The translations under genes were made by a program, and so were the position numbers. A stretch of DNA of 64,000 nt from Rhodoferax_B sp049316285 (GTDB taxonomy: Bacteria > Pseudomonadota > Gammaproteobacteria > Burkholderiales > Burkholderiaceae_C): the NCBI RefSeq assembly GCF_049316285.1, contig NZ_JBMOXA010000011.1:62001-126000 (forward strand), written 5' to 3'. The notes beneath the pieces were generated by a model, which had not been told where the DNA came from, ran no database searches, and worked only from the letters and a program-made list of their open reading frames with translations. Each line of letters begins with the position of its first letter. Position 1 is the stretch's first letter. Shown here piece by piece: positions 42,066 through 51,317 of the stretch.

Positions 42066-44411
42066 ATGAAAGCAGCGGAGCGGCTTGAGCGTAGCCAACG
42101 TGTCAACAAAAGTGTTGCGGCGGTTTTTCAGAAGCGCATGCAAGTGGCGAAAGACAAGTTCGCCGCTCGCCTGAAGCAAGGCAGTCTTGCGGGCACCCCG
42201 GAAGAGACGCGGGCCCAGCTGGCAGCAGTCTTGGACCCGGCCAACTGGCAGGCATACGGTATCGACGCAGTGCAGCGCGGCATCCTGTTCTGGGAAACCT
42301 TGCGGCAGCGCGGCAGCAACTATCTTGAGCACAATGCAGAGGGGTTGAAGCCCGTGCTGCATTTCGAGTACCAGACGGTGCTGGATGGCCGGTCGTTCGA
42401 ACGGCCGGTGAACTACGCGCTGCTGTGTATTACGCCGCCCGCAGGCGTGAAGGTCGACCCCAAGCTGCGTCCCTACATCATCATCGATCCGCGTGCCGGC
42501 CATGGCCCAGGCATAGGCGGGTTCAAGGACGATTCCCAGGTCGGTGTGGCGCTGCGTGCGGGCCATCCGGTTTACTTCGTGATCTTCTACCGCGAGCCCG
42601 AGCCGGGCCAGACTTTGCTGGATGTCTGCCGGGCTGAGCAGTTATTCGTCAAAAAGGTGCGCGAGCTTCATCCGCGCAGCGCCAAACCGGCCATCATCGG
42701 CAACTGCCAAGGCGGCTGGGCTGCGATGATGCTGGCCGCTTCGGACCCCGAGGATACGGGCCCCATCGTCATCAACGGTGCGCCAATGTCTTACTGGGGC
42801 GGTGCCTGGACCGAGGGTGAAGGCGACAACCCCATGCGTTATGCCGGCGGCATGATGGGCGGCTCCTGGATGGCGTCATTTGCGGCCGATCTGGGCGCGG
42901 GCAAGTTTGACGGTGCGCACCTGGTGCAGAACTTCGAGAAGCTGAATCCGGCAAACGCTTTGTGGGACAAGTACTACCACCTCTACGACAGGGCCGATAC
43001 CGAGCCACCGCGTTTTCTGGAATTCGAGCGTTGGTGGGGTGGCTACTACCTGATGAACGCGGAGGAGATCGAGTGGATCACCCGCAACCTGTTCGTCGGC
43101 AACAAGGTGTGGCAAGACCAGGGCTTCGATCTGCGGGAGATTCGTGCGCCCATCGTGTTGTTCGCCTCGATGGGCGACAACATCACACCGCCGCAGCAGG
43201 CCTTCAATTGGGTCGCCGACGTGTACACCAGCAGTGCTGAAATCAAGGCCAGGGGGCAGGTCATTGTCGGGCTGCTGCACGAGGACGTCGGGCATCTGGG
43301 CATTTTTGTGTCCGGCAAGGTCGCCAAAAAGGAACACGCAACGATTGTCGATGTGCTGCAGTCCATAGAGGGACTCGCGCCGGGCCTGTATGGCATGGAG
43401 ATCACCGACAAGACGGGCAGCGACGGCAAGCCCGACTATGAGGTTGAGTTCCGGGAGCTGCGCTTGGAAGATATTGCGCAGCGGCTCAACCGCTTCGAGA
43501 GGGCCGACGAAAAAGCATTTGAGGCGGTTGCCCAGGTATCGGATTTAAATCAGAAAGCTTATGAGCGTTTTGGCCGCCCTCTGGTGCAGGCCATGTCGAG
43601 CGAAAAGACCGCCGAAGCGCTGCGCCAACTTCATCCGCTGCGTGTGCAGAACTGGGCCGTTTCGAATGCGAATCCCTGGTTGTCCTGGTTGGCGCCCGCG
43701 GCCGAGGCGGTCAAGGCGGACCGGCATGCCTTGGCGGGAGAGCACCCGCTGCGTCAGGCAGAACACGTCGGAGCCGAGTGGATCAGCGCTTCACTCGACT
43801 ATTACCGCGCGCTGCGCGACGCCATGACCGAAGCCGGCTTCTTCTCTGTCTATGCCAACATTGCCGCGCCGGCAGAAGAACCCAGCGCGCCGACCGAGGC
43901 TGAAGTCCCTGGCCAGGTTCCCGCACAGGAGCTGCAATACGTACTCGACGCTGTGGGCAAGGGCGGCTACGTGGAGGCGCTGGCGCGTGCATCTTTCCTG
44001 CTGAAAAAACAAGGCCAGCCCTTGCCTTTGTCGAGAATGGAATTGCGCAAGGAACTGGTGGCGGAGTACGCGGATGAGCTACCGGATTTGTCAGCGCACG
44101 AATGGCGGCGCCTGCGCGGACAACAGGAAATCATCGCGCGGTATGCGCCCGAGCAAGCCGTGCAGACCTTGCCGCAACTGCTGCAGAACGCGGCCGAGCG
44201 CAAACGCTTCACGACGTTGCTTAAAAAGCTCATCTCCGATCCGCGCGTGCAGGATGGCGGGGCGAGTCCTGAACAGCTGGACATGTTGGCGCAGATCCAA
44301 AGCCTGCTGCGTCCCGCTACGGCGCGCACTCGTGTCCCTGCTCGTGCCGCCGCCGCCGCTCCCGCCAAGACCGTTAAACCCAGCCGCGCAAAAACGACCC
44401 GCAGCCGATGA
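42066..44411 (+). CDS. DUF3141 alpha/beta hydrolase (PHA synthase-like)
   Basis: The 781-residue protein starts at the ATG at 42066, preceded by GGAGG with 7-nt spacing; an earlier ATG at 42024 lacks such a site. Residues about 70-450 form an alpha/beta hydrolase fold related to polyhydroxyalkanoate synthase. The nucleophile elbow is GNCQGG with Cys214 instead of Ser, followed by an Asp in ASMGDNITPP and a His in EDVGHLGIF. This matches the Cys-Asp-His triad of PhaC. The C-terminal 300 residues are helical and Ala/Arg-rich, ending in a basic tail. Members are often labelled 3-hydroxyalkanoate synthetase, but the activity is unproven. It heads the operon with pta, ackA and fabI. Confidence 0.85.
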   Translation: MKAAERLERSQRVNKSVAAVFQKRMQVAKDKFAARLKQGSLAGTPEETRAQLAAVLDPANWQAYGIDAVQRGILFWETLRQRGSNYLEHNAEGLKPVLHFEYQTVLDGRSFERPVNYALLCITPPAGVKVDPKLRPYIIIDPRAGHGPGIGGFKDDSQVGVALRAGHPVYFVIFYREPEPGQTLLDVCRAEQLFVKKVRELHPRSAKPAIIGNCQGGWAAMMLAASDPEDTGPIVINGAPMSYWGGAWTEGEGDNPMRYAGGMMGGSWMASFAADLGAGKFDGAHLVQNFEKLNPANALWDKYYHLYDRADTEPPRFLEFERWWGGYYLMNAEEIEWITRNLFVGNKVWQDQGFDLREIRAPIVLFASMGDNITPPQQAFNWVADVYTSSAEIKARGQVIVGLLHEDVGHLGIFVSGKVAKKEHATIVDVLQSIEGLAPGLYGMEITDKTGSDGKPDYEVEFRELRLEDIAQRLNRFERADEKAFEAVAQVSDLNQKAYERFGRPLVQAMSSEKTAEALRQLHPLRVQNWAVSNANPWLSWLAPAAEAVKADRHALAGEHPLRQAEHVGAEWISASLDYYRALRDAMTEAGFFSVYANIAAPAEEPSAPTEAEVPGQVPAQELQYVLDAVGKGGYVEALARASFLLKKQGQPLPLSRMELRKELVAEYADELPDLSAHEWRRLRGQQEIIARYAPEQAVQTLPQLLQNAAERKRFTTLLKKLISDPRVQDGGASPEQLDMLAQIQSLLRPATARTRVPARAAAAAPAKTVKPSRAKTTRSR

Positions 44412-44433
44412 CACGTTAAAGGAGGACCACACG

Positions 44434-45372
44434 ATGGATGCCAAGCATGCCAAATATCAGCGCCTCATTGATTTCTGCAAAGACCTCCCGCCCACGCCAA
44501 CGGCGGTTGTACATCCATGCGATCAGAGCGCATTGGAAGGTGCGGTGCAAGCGCGGCAAATCGGCTTGATTGAACCTATCCTGGTGGGCCCTAGCCAGCG
44601 CATCCAATCGGTTGCTGCCGCTCTAGGGATTGATCTTGGCACCATTGAGATCGTGGACGCTCCGCATAGCCATGCCTCCGCCACCGTGGCGGTGGAGCTG
44701 GTGCGCGCCGGGCGGGCCGAGGCCTTGATGAAGGGGAGCCTGCATACCGACGAGATGATGGCCGCCGTTGTCAAGCGCGACACCGGTCTACGCACCGCGC
44801 GGCGCGTGAGTCACTGTTTTGTGATGGATGTCCCCGAACATGAGCAAGTGTTGATCATCAGCGACGCGGCGATCAATATTGCGCCAACCCTGGCCGAGAA
44901 GGCCGACATTCTGCAAAACGCAATTGATCTTGCCCACGCCATGCATTTTTCGGAGGTTCGCGTGGCCATACTGTCGGCGATGGAAACCGTCAACCCGCAG
45001 GTGCCTTCCACCATCGAGGCTGCGGCCCTTTGCAAGATGGTTGACCGCCAGCAGATCACGGGCGCGATCGTCGACGGCCCATTGGCGCTGGACAACGCGA
45101 TCAACCTGGACGCGGCCCAGATCAAGAAGATCAGCTCGCCAGTCGCCGGGCGTGCGAACGTGCTGCTGGTGCCGAATCTGGAGGCCGGCAATATGCTGGC
45201 CAAGAGTCTTTCATTCCTGGCTGGCGCTGATGCCGCAGGCATAGTGTTGGGCGCACGTGTGCCCATCATCCTGACCAGCCGCGCCGACTCGGTCACGACC
45301 CGGCTGGCGTCCTGCGCCGTGGCTGCGATGGTCGCCAAGGCGCGCCGCGAGAGCGGCCAGACGCTGGGCTGA
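44434..45372 (+). CDS. pta: Phosphate acetyltransferase (Pta/phosphate acyltransferase)
   Basis: The 312-residue protein starts at an ATG preceded by AAAGGAGG. It is a phosphate acetyl/butyryltransferase of the short catalytic type (PF01515). Motifs include LMKGSLHTDEMMAAV (about residue 94), HCFVMDVPEHEQVLIISDAA and a C-terminal NMLAKSLSFLAGADAAGIVLGARVP region with the conserved Ser/Arg. It interconverts acetyl-CoA (or another acyl-CoA) and acetyl phosphate in the cytosol. The MaoC hydratase domain fused to it in many related clusters is absent. With the acetate kinase encoded 3 nt downstream it can make ATP from acetyl-CoA. Confidence 0.9.
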   Translation: MDAKHAKYQRLIDFCKDLPPTPTAVVHPCDQSALEGAVQARQIGLIEPILVGPSQRIQSVAAALGIDLGTIEIVDAPHSHASATVAVELVRAGRAEALMKGSLHTDEMMAAVVKRDTGLRTARRVSHCFVMDVPEHEQVLIISDAAINIAPTLAEKADILQNAIDLAHAMHFSEVRVAILSAMETVNPQVPSTIEAAALCKMVDRQQITGAIVDGPLALDNAINLDAAQIKKISSPVAGRANVLLVPNLEAGNMLAKSLSFLAGADAAGIVLGARVPIILTSRADSVTTRLASCAVAAMVAKARRESGQTLG

Positions 45373-45375
45373 GCC

Positions 45376-46560
45376 ATGGCCAATTTAATCCTGGTTCTCA
45401 ATGCTGGATCGTCCAGCATCAAGTTCAGTCTTTTTGACGCCGACGGCACGGGGCTGGACCTGTTCCTGCGCGGCCAGTTCGAGGGCATCTACACCAGCCC
45501 CCACTTCACCGTCAAAGATGCGCATGGCACGACGGTCGAACAGAAGGACTGGCCGCAAGGTGACGCCCTGGGTCATGATGGCGCGATTGCTTATCTTGTC
45601 GACTTCCTGCAGGCCCACCGTGGTGGACACAAGCTGGTGGCTGCAGGACACCGCGTGGTGCACGGTGGCATTGCCTTCAGCCAAGCCGTGCGGGTGAACG
45701 CCGGCTTGGTGGCTGAACTGCAAAAACTCAGCCCATTGGCTCCGCTGCACCAACCGCACAATCTGAAGTCGATAGAGATTGTGGCCAAGCTGCGCCCGGA
45801 GTTGATCCAGGTGGCCTGTTTCGACACGGCCTTCCACCGAGCGCAGCCCGAAGTGGCGCAGGCCTTTGCGCTGCCTGCGGCCATCACCGAGCGTGGTGTG
45901 CGGCGCTATGGCTTTCACGGGCTGTCCTACGAGTACATCGCCAGCGTGTTGCCGCAGGTTGATCCCAAGGCGGCTGCGGGCCGCACCATTGTTGCGCATC
46001 TTGGCAATGGCGCCAGCATGTGTGCGCTGGTCGGTGGGCGCAGTGTGGCCAGCACGATGGGCTTCACCGCTGTAGACGGCCTGCCCATGGGCACACGCAG
46101 CGGTAGCTTGGATCCGGGCGTCATCCTCTATTTGCTTGACGAACTGGGGATGGACGCCCGAGCCATCGAGACCTTGCTTTACAAGCAGTCCGGTCTGCTG
46201 GGCGTCTCCGGTGTGTCCAGCGACATGCGCGACCTGCTGGCAAGCACTGATACGCGTGCGCGCTTCGCGGTGGAACTGTTTGCCTATCGGATAGGGCGCG
46301 AGCTGGGTTCTCTGGCGGCGGCTGCAGGTGGCATAGATGCGCTGGTGTTCACGGCCGGCATAGGCGAGCACGCAGCTGCACTACGCGAACAGGTCTGCCA
46401 CGCGGCCGCATGGTTGGGCGTGGTGGTGGATCCGGTGGCCAACGCCACGGGCGGGCCAAAAATCAATGCGGCCAGCAGCAAAGTCGCGGTATGGGTGATT
46501 CCCACCAATGAGGAACTCATGATCGCGTCCCACACATTCAAAGTTGCCAAAGGAGCTTAG
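45376..46560 (+). CDS. ackA: Acetate kinase
   Basis: The 394-residue protein has all acetate kinase signatures: NAGSSSIKF at the N-terminus, GHRVVHGG, the catalytic Asp in ACFDTAFH, RYGFHGLSYEY, AHLGNGASMCA, MGTRSGSLDPG, and the C-terminal FTAGIGEHAAALRE and EELMIASH. It makes ATP and acetate (or the reverse) from acetyl phosphate. It is tightly spaced with pta (3 nt) and fabI (2 nt). This route would give ATP by substrate-level phosphorylation under oxygen limitation. Propionate as an alternative substrate cannot be excluded. Confidence 0.94.
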   Translation: MANLILVLNAGSSSIKFSLFDADGTGLDLFLRGQFEGIYTSPHFTVKDAHGTTVEQKDWPQGDALGHDGAIAYLVDFLQAHRGGHKLVAAGHRVVHGGIAFSQAVRVNAGLVAELQKLSPLAPLHQPHNLKSIEIVAKLRPELIQVACFDTAFHRAQPEVAQAFALPAAITERGVRRYGFHGLSYEYIASVLPQVDPKAAAGRTIVAHLGNGASMCALVGGRSVASTMGFTAVDGLPMGTRSGSLDPGVILYLLDELGMDARAIETLLYKQSGLLGVSGVSSDMRDLLASTDTRARFAVELFAYRIGRELGSLAAAAGGIDALVFTAGIGEHAAALREQVCHAAAWLGVVVDPVANATGGPKINAASSKVAVWVIPTNEELMIASHTFKVAKGA

Positions 46561-46562
46561 AC

Positions 46563-47345
46563 ATGACCAGCACCAGCTCGCCGCCCATATTGCAGGGCCG
46601 CAAAGTCCTGATCTGCGGCATTGCCAATGAACACTCCATCGCCTGGGGCTGCGCCAAGGCCTTCCACGAACTGGGCGCCAGGCTGGCGATCACCTATGTC
46701 AACGACAAGGGCAAGACCTATGTCGAGCCATTGGCAAAGCAACTGAATGCGGATTTGTTGTTGCCACTGGATGTGGCCAAAGCCGGCGATATGGAGGCGG
46801 TGTTTGAGCGTATTGCACAAGAATGGGGTGGGCTGGACGTTTTGGTGCATTCGATTGCCTGGGCGCCTAAGGATGACCTTCAGGGCGGTCTGCTGGATTG
46901 CTCTGCTGCGGGGTTCGCCCAGGCCATGGATATCTCCTGTCATTCCTTCATACGTATGGCGCGTCTGGCTACGCCGTTGATGACGGCAGGCGGCACGATG
47001 TTCACCATGAGTTATCACGGCGCCAGCAAGGTGGTGCCCAGCTACAACGTGATGGGGCCGGTGAAGGCGGCGCTCGAGTCCTCTGCCCGCTACCTGGCCT
47101 ATGAGTTAGGGCCGCGTGGTATCCGCGTGCACCCGATTTCGCCCGGGCCGCTGAAGACCCGCGCCGCCTCGGGGCTTAAAGATTTCGATCTGCTGCTCAA
47201 CGAAGCGGCACAGCGCGCGCCATTGGGCGAACTGGTCGATATCATGGACGTTGGCTTCACCTGCGCCTTTCTTGCGACGCCTTATGCGCGCCGGCTCTCG
47301 GGTGAAACGATATACATCGATGGTGGCATGCATATCATGGCCTAG
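46563..47345 (+). CDS. fabI: Enoyl-[acyl-carrier-protein] reductase (NADH), FabI-type
   Basis: The 260-residue short-chain dehydrogenase of the FabI type has LICGIANEHSIAWGCAKAF as the NAD-binding loop. Catalytic residues are Tyr151, Tyr161 and Lys168 in SYHGASKVVPSYNVMGPVKA, matching the Y-x9-Y-x6-K pattern of FabI. It reduces enoyl-ACP with NADH in fatty acid synthesis. The gene starts 2 nt after ackA, unlike housekeeping fabI genes, so it may be a second, condition-specific copy that consumes NADH. Whether the genome carries another fabI is not visible. Confidence 0.9.
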   Translation: MTSTSSPPILQGRKVLICGIANEHSIAWGCAKAFHELGARLAITYVNDKGKTYVEPLAKQLNADLLLPLDVAKAGDMEAVFERIAQEWGGLDVLVHSIAWAPKDDLQGGLLDCSAAGFAQAMDISCHSFIRMARLATPLMTAGGTMFTMSYHGASKVVPSYNVMGPVKAALESSARYLAYELGPRGIRVHPISPGPLKTRAASGLKDFDLLLNEAAQRAPLGELVDIMDVGFTCAFLATPYARRLSGETIYIDGGMHIMA

Positions 47346-47455
47346 TGTGGTCTGCCGCAAATCACAGCACATGAAAGCCGGCCTCTGGCGTCATGGCCGT
47401 GTTGCAAATCCTTGCGGTACCGCCCTGGTAAATTTCTCGAAAAGGAGCGCCTATC

Positions 47456-47710
47456 ATGAGTCGTCTTTTGCTGGGTAATATTGCACCGGGTACCACGGAT
47501 GATGAGGTCCGGGGGCTTCTTGAAAAATATGGCTTTCCGCTTCCTGACCAAATCGAGCATGCCGAAGGCGACGGGTCGAGACCGGCCATGTTGCTGATCT
47601 ACGAAGACGTCGATGCCACGACGCTGACCAAGCTGCAGCAGCGCATTCACAACCTGTATTGGAAGCGGCGAAAGTTGAACGCCATGCTGATGAGCGATCG
47701 CTTTGCCTGA
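47456..47710 (+). CDS. Small RRM-type RNA-binding protein
   Basis: The 84-residue protein fits an RNA recognition motif fold. RNP2-like RLLLGNIAPGT starts at residue 3, a DDEVRGLLEKYGFP helix follows, and PAMLLIYEDVD stands where RNP1 would lie, with fewer aromatic residues than classical RNP1. Similar single-RRM proteins in bacteria are induced by cold or stress. The AAAGGAG upstream of the ATG is strong. It is 110 nt after fabI on the same strand and could be part of that operon. RNA binding is inferred from the fold only. Confidence 0.72.
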   Translation: MSRLLLGNIAPGTTDDEVRGLLEKYGFPLPDQIEHAEGDGSRPAMLLIYEDVDATTLTKLQQRIHNLYWKRRKLNAMLMSDRFA

Positions 47711-47864
47711 ATTCAGGTTCAGCGGCTGAGCGGGCCGGGAAGAAACCTGTTCACACGACAAGTATCACGCCGGCGAGAAAGCGGAGGGCGGAGGTTTCGC
47801 GGCCGGCTTGAGTGGCTGTCGTTGCGGCGCAATCACGCCGCTGCGGCTGCAGCTCGCGTAGCGG

Positions 47865-49559
47865 TCATGCGTGCAGCATCCAGATCAGGGCCGTACCGCC
47901 GATCGAGATGAGGATGTGGCCGAAGGCCACCGTGCCCGAATAGCCAATCACGGCGACCGGGCTGCCGGATCGCTCCTGCACCGCCGCCAGGCCGGCCGTC
48001 ATCGTCTGCGCACCAGCCAGCGCACCCAGCAGCATCAGTGGATTGAGCTTGAGCACATAGCGCCCGAAATACAGGCCAACAAACAGCGGCACCAAGGTGA
48101 CCACGATGCCGCCGAGGAAGACCTGCAGGCCTATCTCCTTCACGGCCTGAACGAACACCGGTCCGGCCTTCAGCCCTATCATGGAAACAAAGGCCGCCAG
48201 CCCAATGGACTTCATGAACTCGATGGCACCCGGTGGGATATAGGCAAAACCCGGCCGCACCGAGTTGCGCCAGCCCATGGCGATGCCGACCAGCAGCACG
48301 GCGACGCTGCTGCCCAGCGCGATATGCAGACCACCAACCGGGAAGGACACCGACACCCCAATCAGCGCACCGACAAAGATGGCCAGGCCCAGGGCTACAA
48401 AGTCGGTGCTGGCGCCCGGAAAAGCAATCTTGCCCAGCTCTGTGGCGGCTCGCTTCACAGCCGGTTCCATGCCACACAGCGTCAGCAGATCACCACGCCG
48501 CAGCACGGTGCCAGGTGCGACAGGAATGGTCTCGGCACCACGCCGGATGGACTTGAGAAAAATCCCGCGCGCAGCATCGGATTGCTGCCTCAGGTCGGCC
48601 AGGGTGCGGCCAGCATGGACTCGGTTGGTGAGCTCGACGTCAAAATTGGCGGAAGGGATATCCAGCAGCTCACGGTCATACTGTTCCTCGGCATGCCGGT
48701 CGACCAGCCGCAGCAAGGCCTCGTTGGAGCCGAGCACGGCCAAGATGTCGCCGGCCTGCAGTATGGTGTCGGGGCCTATCTCGATGATGCTCCCGTCCCG
48801 CCGAATCCGTTCGATGAACAGGCGCTCGCTGGCCAGCTGCGACTCAGCCTGTGCGACGGTGCGGCCGATCACGGACAAGCCAACATCGATGCGGTAGGCG
48901 CGCAACTCAAACATGCGCCAGGCCGAACTGACACCCTCCTCCTCGCGCTCCATGCCCATTTCTTTTTCCAGCTTGCGCGCCTCGGCCTTGAGGTCCAGAC
49001 GCAACAACCAGGGGCCAAGATAGGCACAGAAAAAAATCACACCGAAGGTGCCGAAGATGTAGGTCAGCGCATCGGCGATCGGTATCTGCGCCACAAGCCT
49101 ACTCTTCTCTTCATCTGGCAGCGGCAGCGCGCGAATCGCTTCGCTGGCTGTGCCTATCACCGGCGATTCGGTCAGGCCGCCCGACATCATGCCCGCCGCA
49201 TAGCCCAACTCGAGGTTCAGCAACTTGGCCATGGCAAAACTGGTCAGCAGGCCGGTGACCGGCATCACGATACCCAGCGCGATCCAGCGCCAGCCGCCAT
49301 CCTGAATGCCGCGGATAAAGCCGGGCCCGGCCGAATAACCGATGCCGAACATGAAGAGCAAGAACAGCAGTTGTTTGGCCGTGTCTGAGACCGGGATATG
49401 GAAAAAATAGCCTATCACCAGGCCCGCAATCAGCGAGCCGGTGACGGGACCAAATCCCACGCCCTTGTACTTGAACTTGCCAATCCAGTAGCCCACCCCG
49501 ATGGCCAGGAAGACGGCGATCTCGGGGGACTTCGTCAGGTACGGGGTCAACCAATCCAT
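47865..49559 (-). CDS. Aspartate:alanine exchanger family transporter (AspT/YidE-like), second copy
   Basis: The 564-residue membrane protein starts MDWLTPYLTKSPEIAVFLAIG at the ATG with an AGGAG Shine-Dalgarno; an upstream ATG is less likely. It has two membrane blocks of 5-6 segments each around two cytosolic TrkA-C (RCK_C) domains (about residues 215-375). This is the arrangement of the aspartate:alanine exchanger (AAE) family, and Gly-rich half-repeat motifs (GIGYSAGPGF and AGAQTMTAGL) are present. It is the last gene of the decarboxylase operon, 86 nt after aspD. It differs clearly from the AspT encoded at 51318, so the two may exchange different amino acids or form a pair. Confidence 0.87.
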   Translation of the reverse strand: MDWLTPYLTKSPEIAVFLAIGVGYWIGKFKYKGVGFGPVTGSLIAGLVIGYFFHIPVSDTAKQLLFLLFMFGIGYSAGPGFIRGIQDGGWRWIALGIVMPVTGLLTSFAMAKLLNLELGYAAGMMSGGLTESPVIGTASEAIRALPLPDEEKSRLVAQIPIADALTYIFGTFGVIFFCAYLGPWLLRLDLKAEARKLEKEMGMEREEEGVSSAWRMFELRAYRIDVGLSVIGRTVAQAESQLASERLFIERIRRDGSIIEIGPDTILQAGDILAVLGSNEALLRLVDRHAEEQYDRELLDIPSANFDVELTNRVHAGRTLADLRQQSDAARGIFLKSIRRGAETIPVAPGTVLRRGDLLTLCGMEPAVKRAATELGKIAFPGASTDFVALGLAIFVGALIGVSVSFPVGGLHIALGSSVAVLLVGIAMGWRNSVRPGFAYIPPGAIEFMKSIGLAAFVSMIGLKAGPVFVQAVKEIGLQVFLGGIVVTLVPLFVGLYFGRYVLKLNPLMLLGALAGAQTMTAGLAAVQERSGSPVAVIGYSGTVAFGHILISIGGTALIWMLHA

Positions 49560-49645
49560 GTGGGCGTGCTCCTGGGCTGCCTTGCTTAGAGGGAAGCACG
49601 AGCCCAAAGGCTGTCCCCCGGGACCGATACGGCAAAGCGGGTTGC

Positions 49646-51262
49646 TTAGCCCTTTGTTGCTCCCTTGGCCTGGTCGCGCTGATAGGCCTCGAAGTAGCCG
49701 CGCGCTACGGCCCGTACGGCGCGGCCGATCTGCTCGTAGACCTCATCGTCGAGGTTGGCGAATGAGACCCGCGCCGACCAATCGGGCGCTTCGAAACCGC
49801 CGCCATTGAGCAGCACGATGCCGTGGTCCTCGGCCAGGCGGAAGACGATATCCAGCGGGTGGATGTTCGCCTTGACCCAGGTCGCGACCTCCTCGCCACC
49901 GTACTTGCGCAGCCAGAACTCGAAGTCGATCAGGCCGTAGTAATGGTCGAACAGCGGGTTCGGCTCGATGTCTATGCCCAGGCCCTTGACGGTTGCCCAG
50001 GTGCGGCGATGACAGATCTCCATGCAGGCCTTCTGGTAGGCCTTCTCCTCGTCCATCAGCTCGTAGAGCGAGAACAGGCTCATCATCACCTGCTGCGGCA
50101 GCGACAGGCCGGCCGTGTGGTTCAGCGCCACGTCACGGCTGTCGGCAACGATGCGATCGATGAACTTGATCTCGCGTGGATGCGGGGTCAGACCGCCATA
50201 GCGCTTGTCCAGCTTCGCCAGCGTCGCATCGTCGTGCTTGGCGATCAGCGCATCGAACAGATTGTCTTCATGCACGGCGATCGTGCCCAGGCGCCAGCCG
50301 GTGCAGCCGAAATACTTGCTGTAGGAGTAGACGCCTATGGTGTTGTACGGGAAGGCTGCCATCAGCGAGCGGAAGCCGGGCACGAAGGTACCGTAGACGT
50401 CGTCGGTCAGCAGAATCAGGTCCGGGCGCTTTTTCAGGATCTCGCCGATCTTGTCGAAGACGCGCTGCTCGATCGCCATCGCCGAGGGGTTGCCGGGGTT
50501 GCAGACGAAGAAGGCCTTGATCTTAGGGTCGAGCAGCTTGTCCAGCTCGGCGTCGGTGAACTGGAAGCGCTGCTCCTGCGGTGCATGGATAGGCACGATG
50601 TGCAGGTCGTAGTCCTCCAGATGGGGCATCTCAAGATAGGGCGTGAAGATGGGCACGCCCAGCGCGATCGTGTCGCCGGGGTTCAGCAGCCGGTTGGTTT
50701 TCAGCGCCTTGAAGATGTAGCACATCGCCGCCGTGCCGCCCTCTACCGCGTAGAGCTGGAACACGCCCGGTGGAGGTTTGTCGCCTAGCATCGCCCAGTT
50801 CAGGTACTGGCGCACGATCAGCTCGTTGTGCGCCAGCATGCGGTCGGGCACCGGGTAGTGGTCGCCGATGATAGAGTCAACCAGTTCGTTGACGAACTCG
50901 TCCGGCTTGAAGCTGAACTTCTTCACCGCCCAGGGCACCATGCGGGCCAGGAAATCGGTGCCCGGCAGGTCGGAGTGCTTGGCCAGCCAGGCCTCCAGCC
51001 GCGCGGCGCAGCCGGGCGCGCGCGGGATGCCGCCAATGCCGGGCGGCAGGTCCATCACGCGGCGTGTCTCGGTGACGGCGAAATGGCCGAGCGTAAAGAA
51101 GGCTTCGCGCGCTTCGGTCGCGACCCAGTTCGGGTTGCCGCGGCCGGCGTTCAGATAGGCCAGCGAGGAATGCTTGGCCGCCGAGCTGGCCGCCTCGGCC
51201 AGGAAGTTCTTGATCTCGAACGGGCCCAGGGCTTCGTACTTGCGCAATGTCAGTAAATCCAT
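49646..51262 (-). CDS. aspD: Aspartate 4-decarboxylase (bifunctional with aspartate transaminase)
   Basis: The 538-residue PLP enzyme is of the aspartate beta-decarboxylase type. It converts aspartate to alanine and CO2, consuming a proton. The PLP-binding Lys316 lies in YSYSKYFGCTGWRLG. FVCNPGNPSAM and the DDVYGTF motif place it in the class I aminotransferase fold, with the longer N-terminal region typical of AspD (family length about 530). It lies between two AspT-type antiporter genes on the same strand. Together aspartate import/alanine export and decarboxylation generate a proton motive force. It is 55 nt downstream of the first antiporter gene. Confidence 0.93.
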   Translation of the reverse strand: MDLLTLRKYEALGPFEIKNFLAEAASSAAKHSSLAYLNAGRGNPNWVATEAREAFFTLGHFAVTETRRVMDLPPGIGGIPRAPGCAARLEAWLAKHSDLPGTDFLARMVPWAVKKFSFKPDEFVNELVDSIIGDHYPVPDRMLAHNELIVRQYLNWAMLGDKPPPGVFQLYAVEGGTAAMCYIFKALKTNRLLNPGDTIALGVPIFTPYLEMPHLEDYDLHIVPIHAPQEQRFQFTDAELDKLLDPKIKAFFVCNPGNPSAMAIEQRVFDKIGEILKKRPDLILLTDDVYGTFVPGFRSLMAAFPYNTIGVYSYSKYFGCTGWRLGTIAVHEDNLFDALIAKHDDATLAKLDKRYGGLTPHPREIKFIDRIVADSRDVALNHTAGLSLPQQVMMSLFSLYELMDEEKAYQKACMEICHRRTWATVKGLGIDIEPNPLFDHYYGLIDFEFWLRKYGGEEVATWVKANIHPLDIVFRLAEDHGIVLLNGGGFEAPDWSARVSFANLDDEVYEQIGRAVRAVARGYFEAYQRDQAKGATKG

Positions 51263-51317
51263 CTCAGGTACTCCTTGTGTTGAAATTCGTCCGGTGATGT
51301 GACAGTCAGTCCATCCA

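Noticed and set aside
47824..47841. GCGGCG-CAATCA-CGCCGC hairpin between convergent genes
   Set aside because: The stem is only 6 bp with no T-tract on either strand; too weak to call a terminator.
47871..49388. Plus-strand frame of about 505 codons antisense to the second AspT gene
   Set aside because: The minus-strand antiporter has family motifs and a Shine-Dalgarno, whereas this frame is low-complexity and His/Gln-rich.
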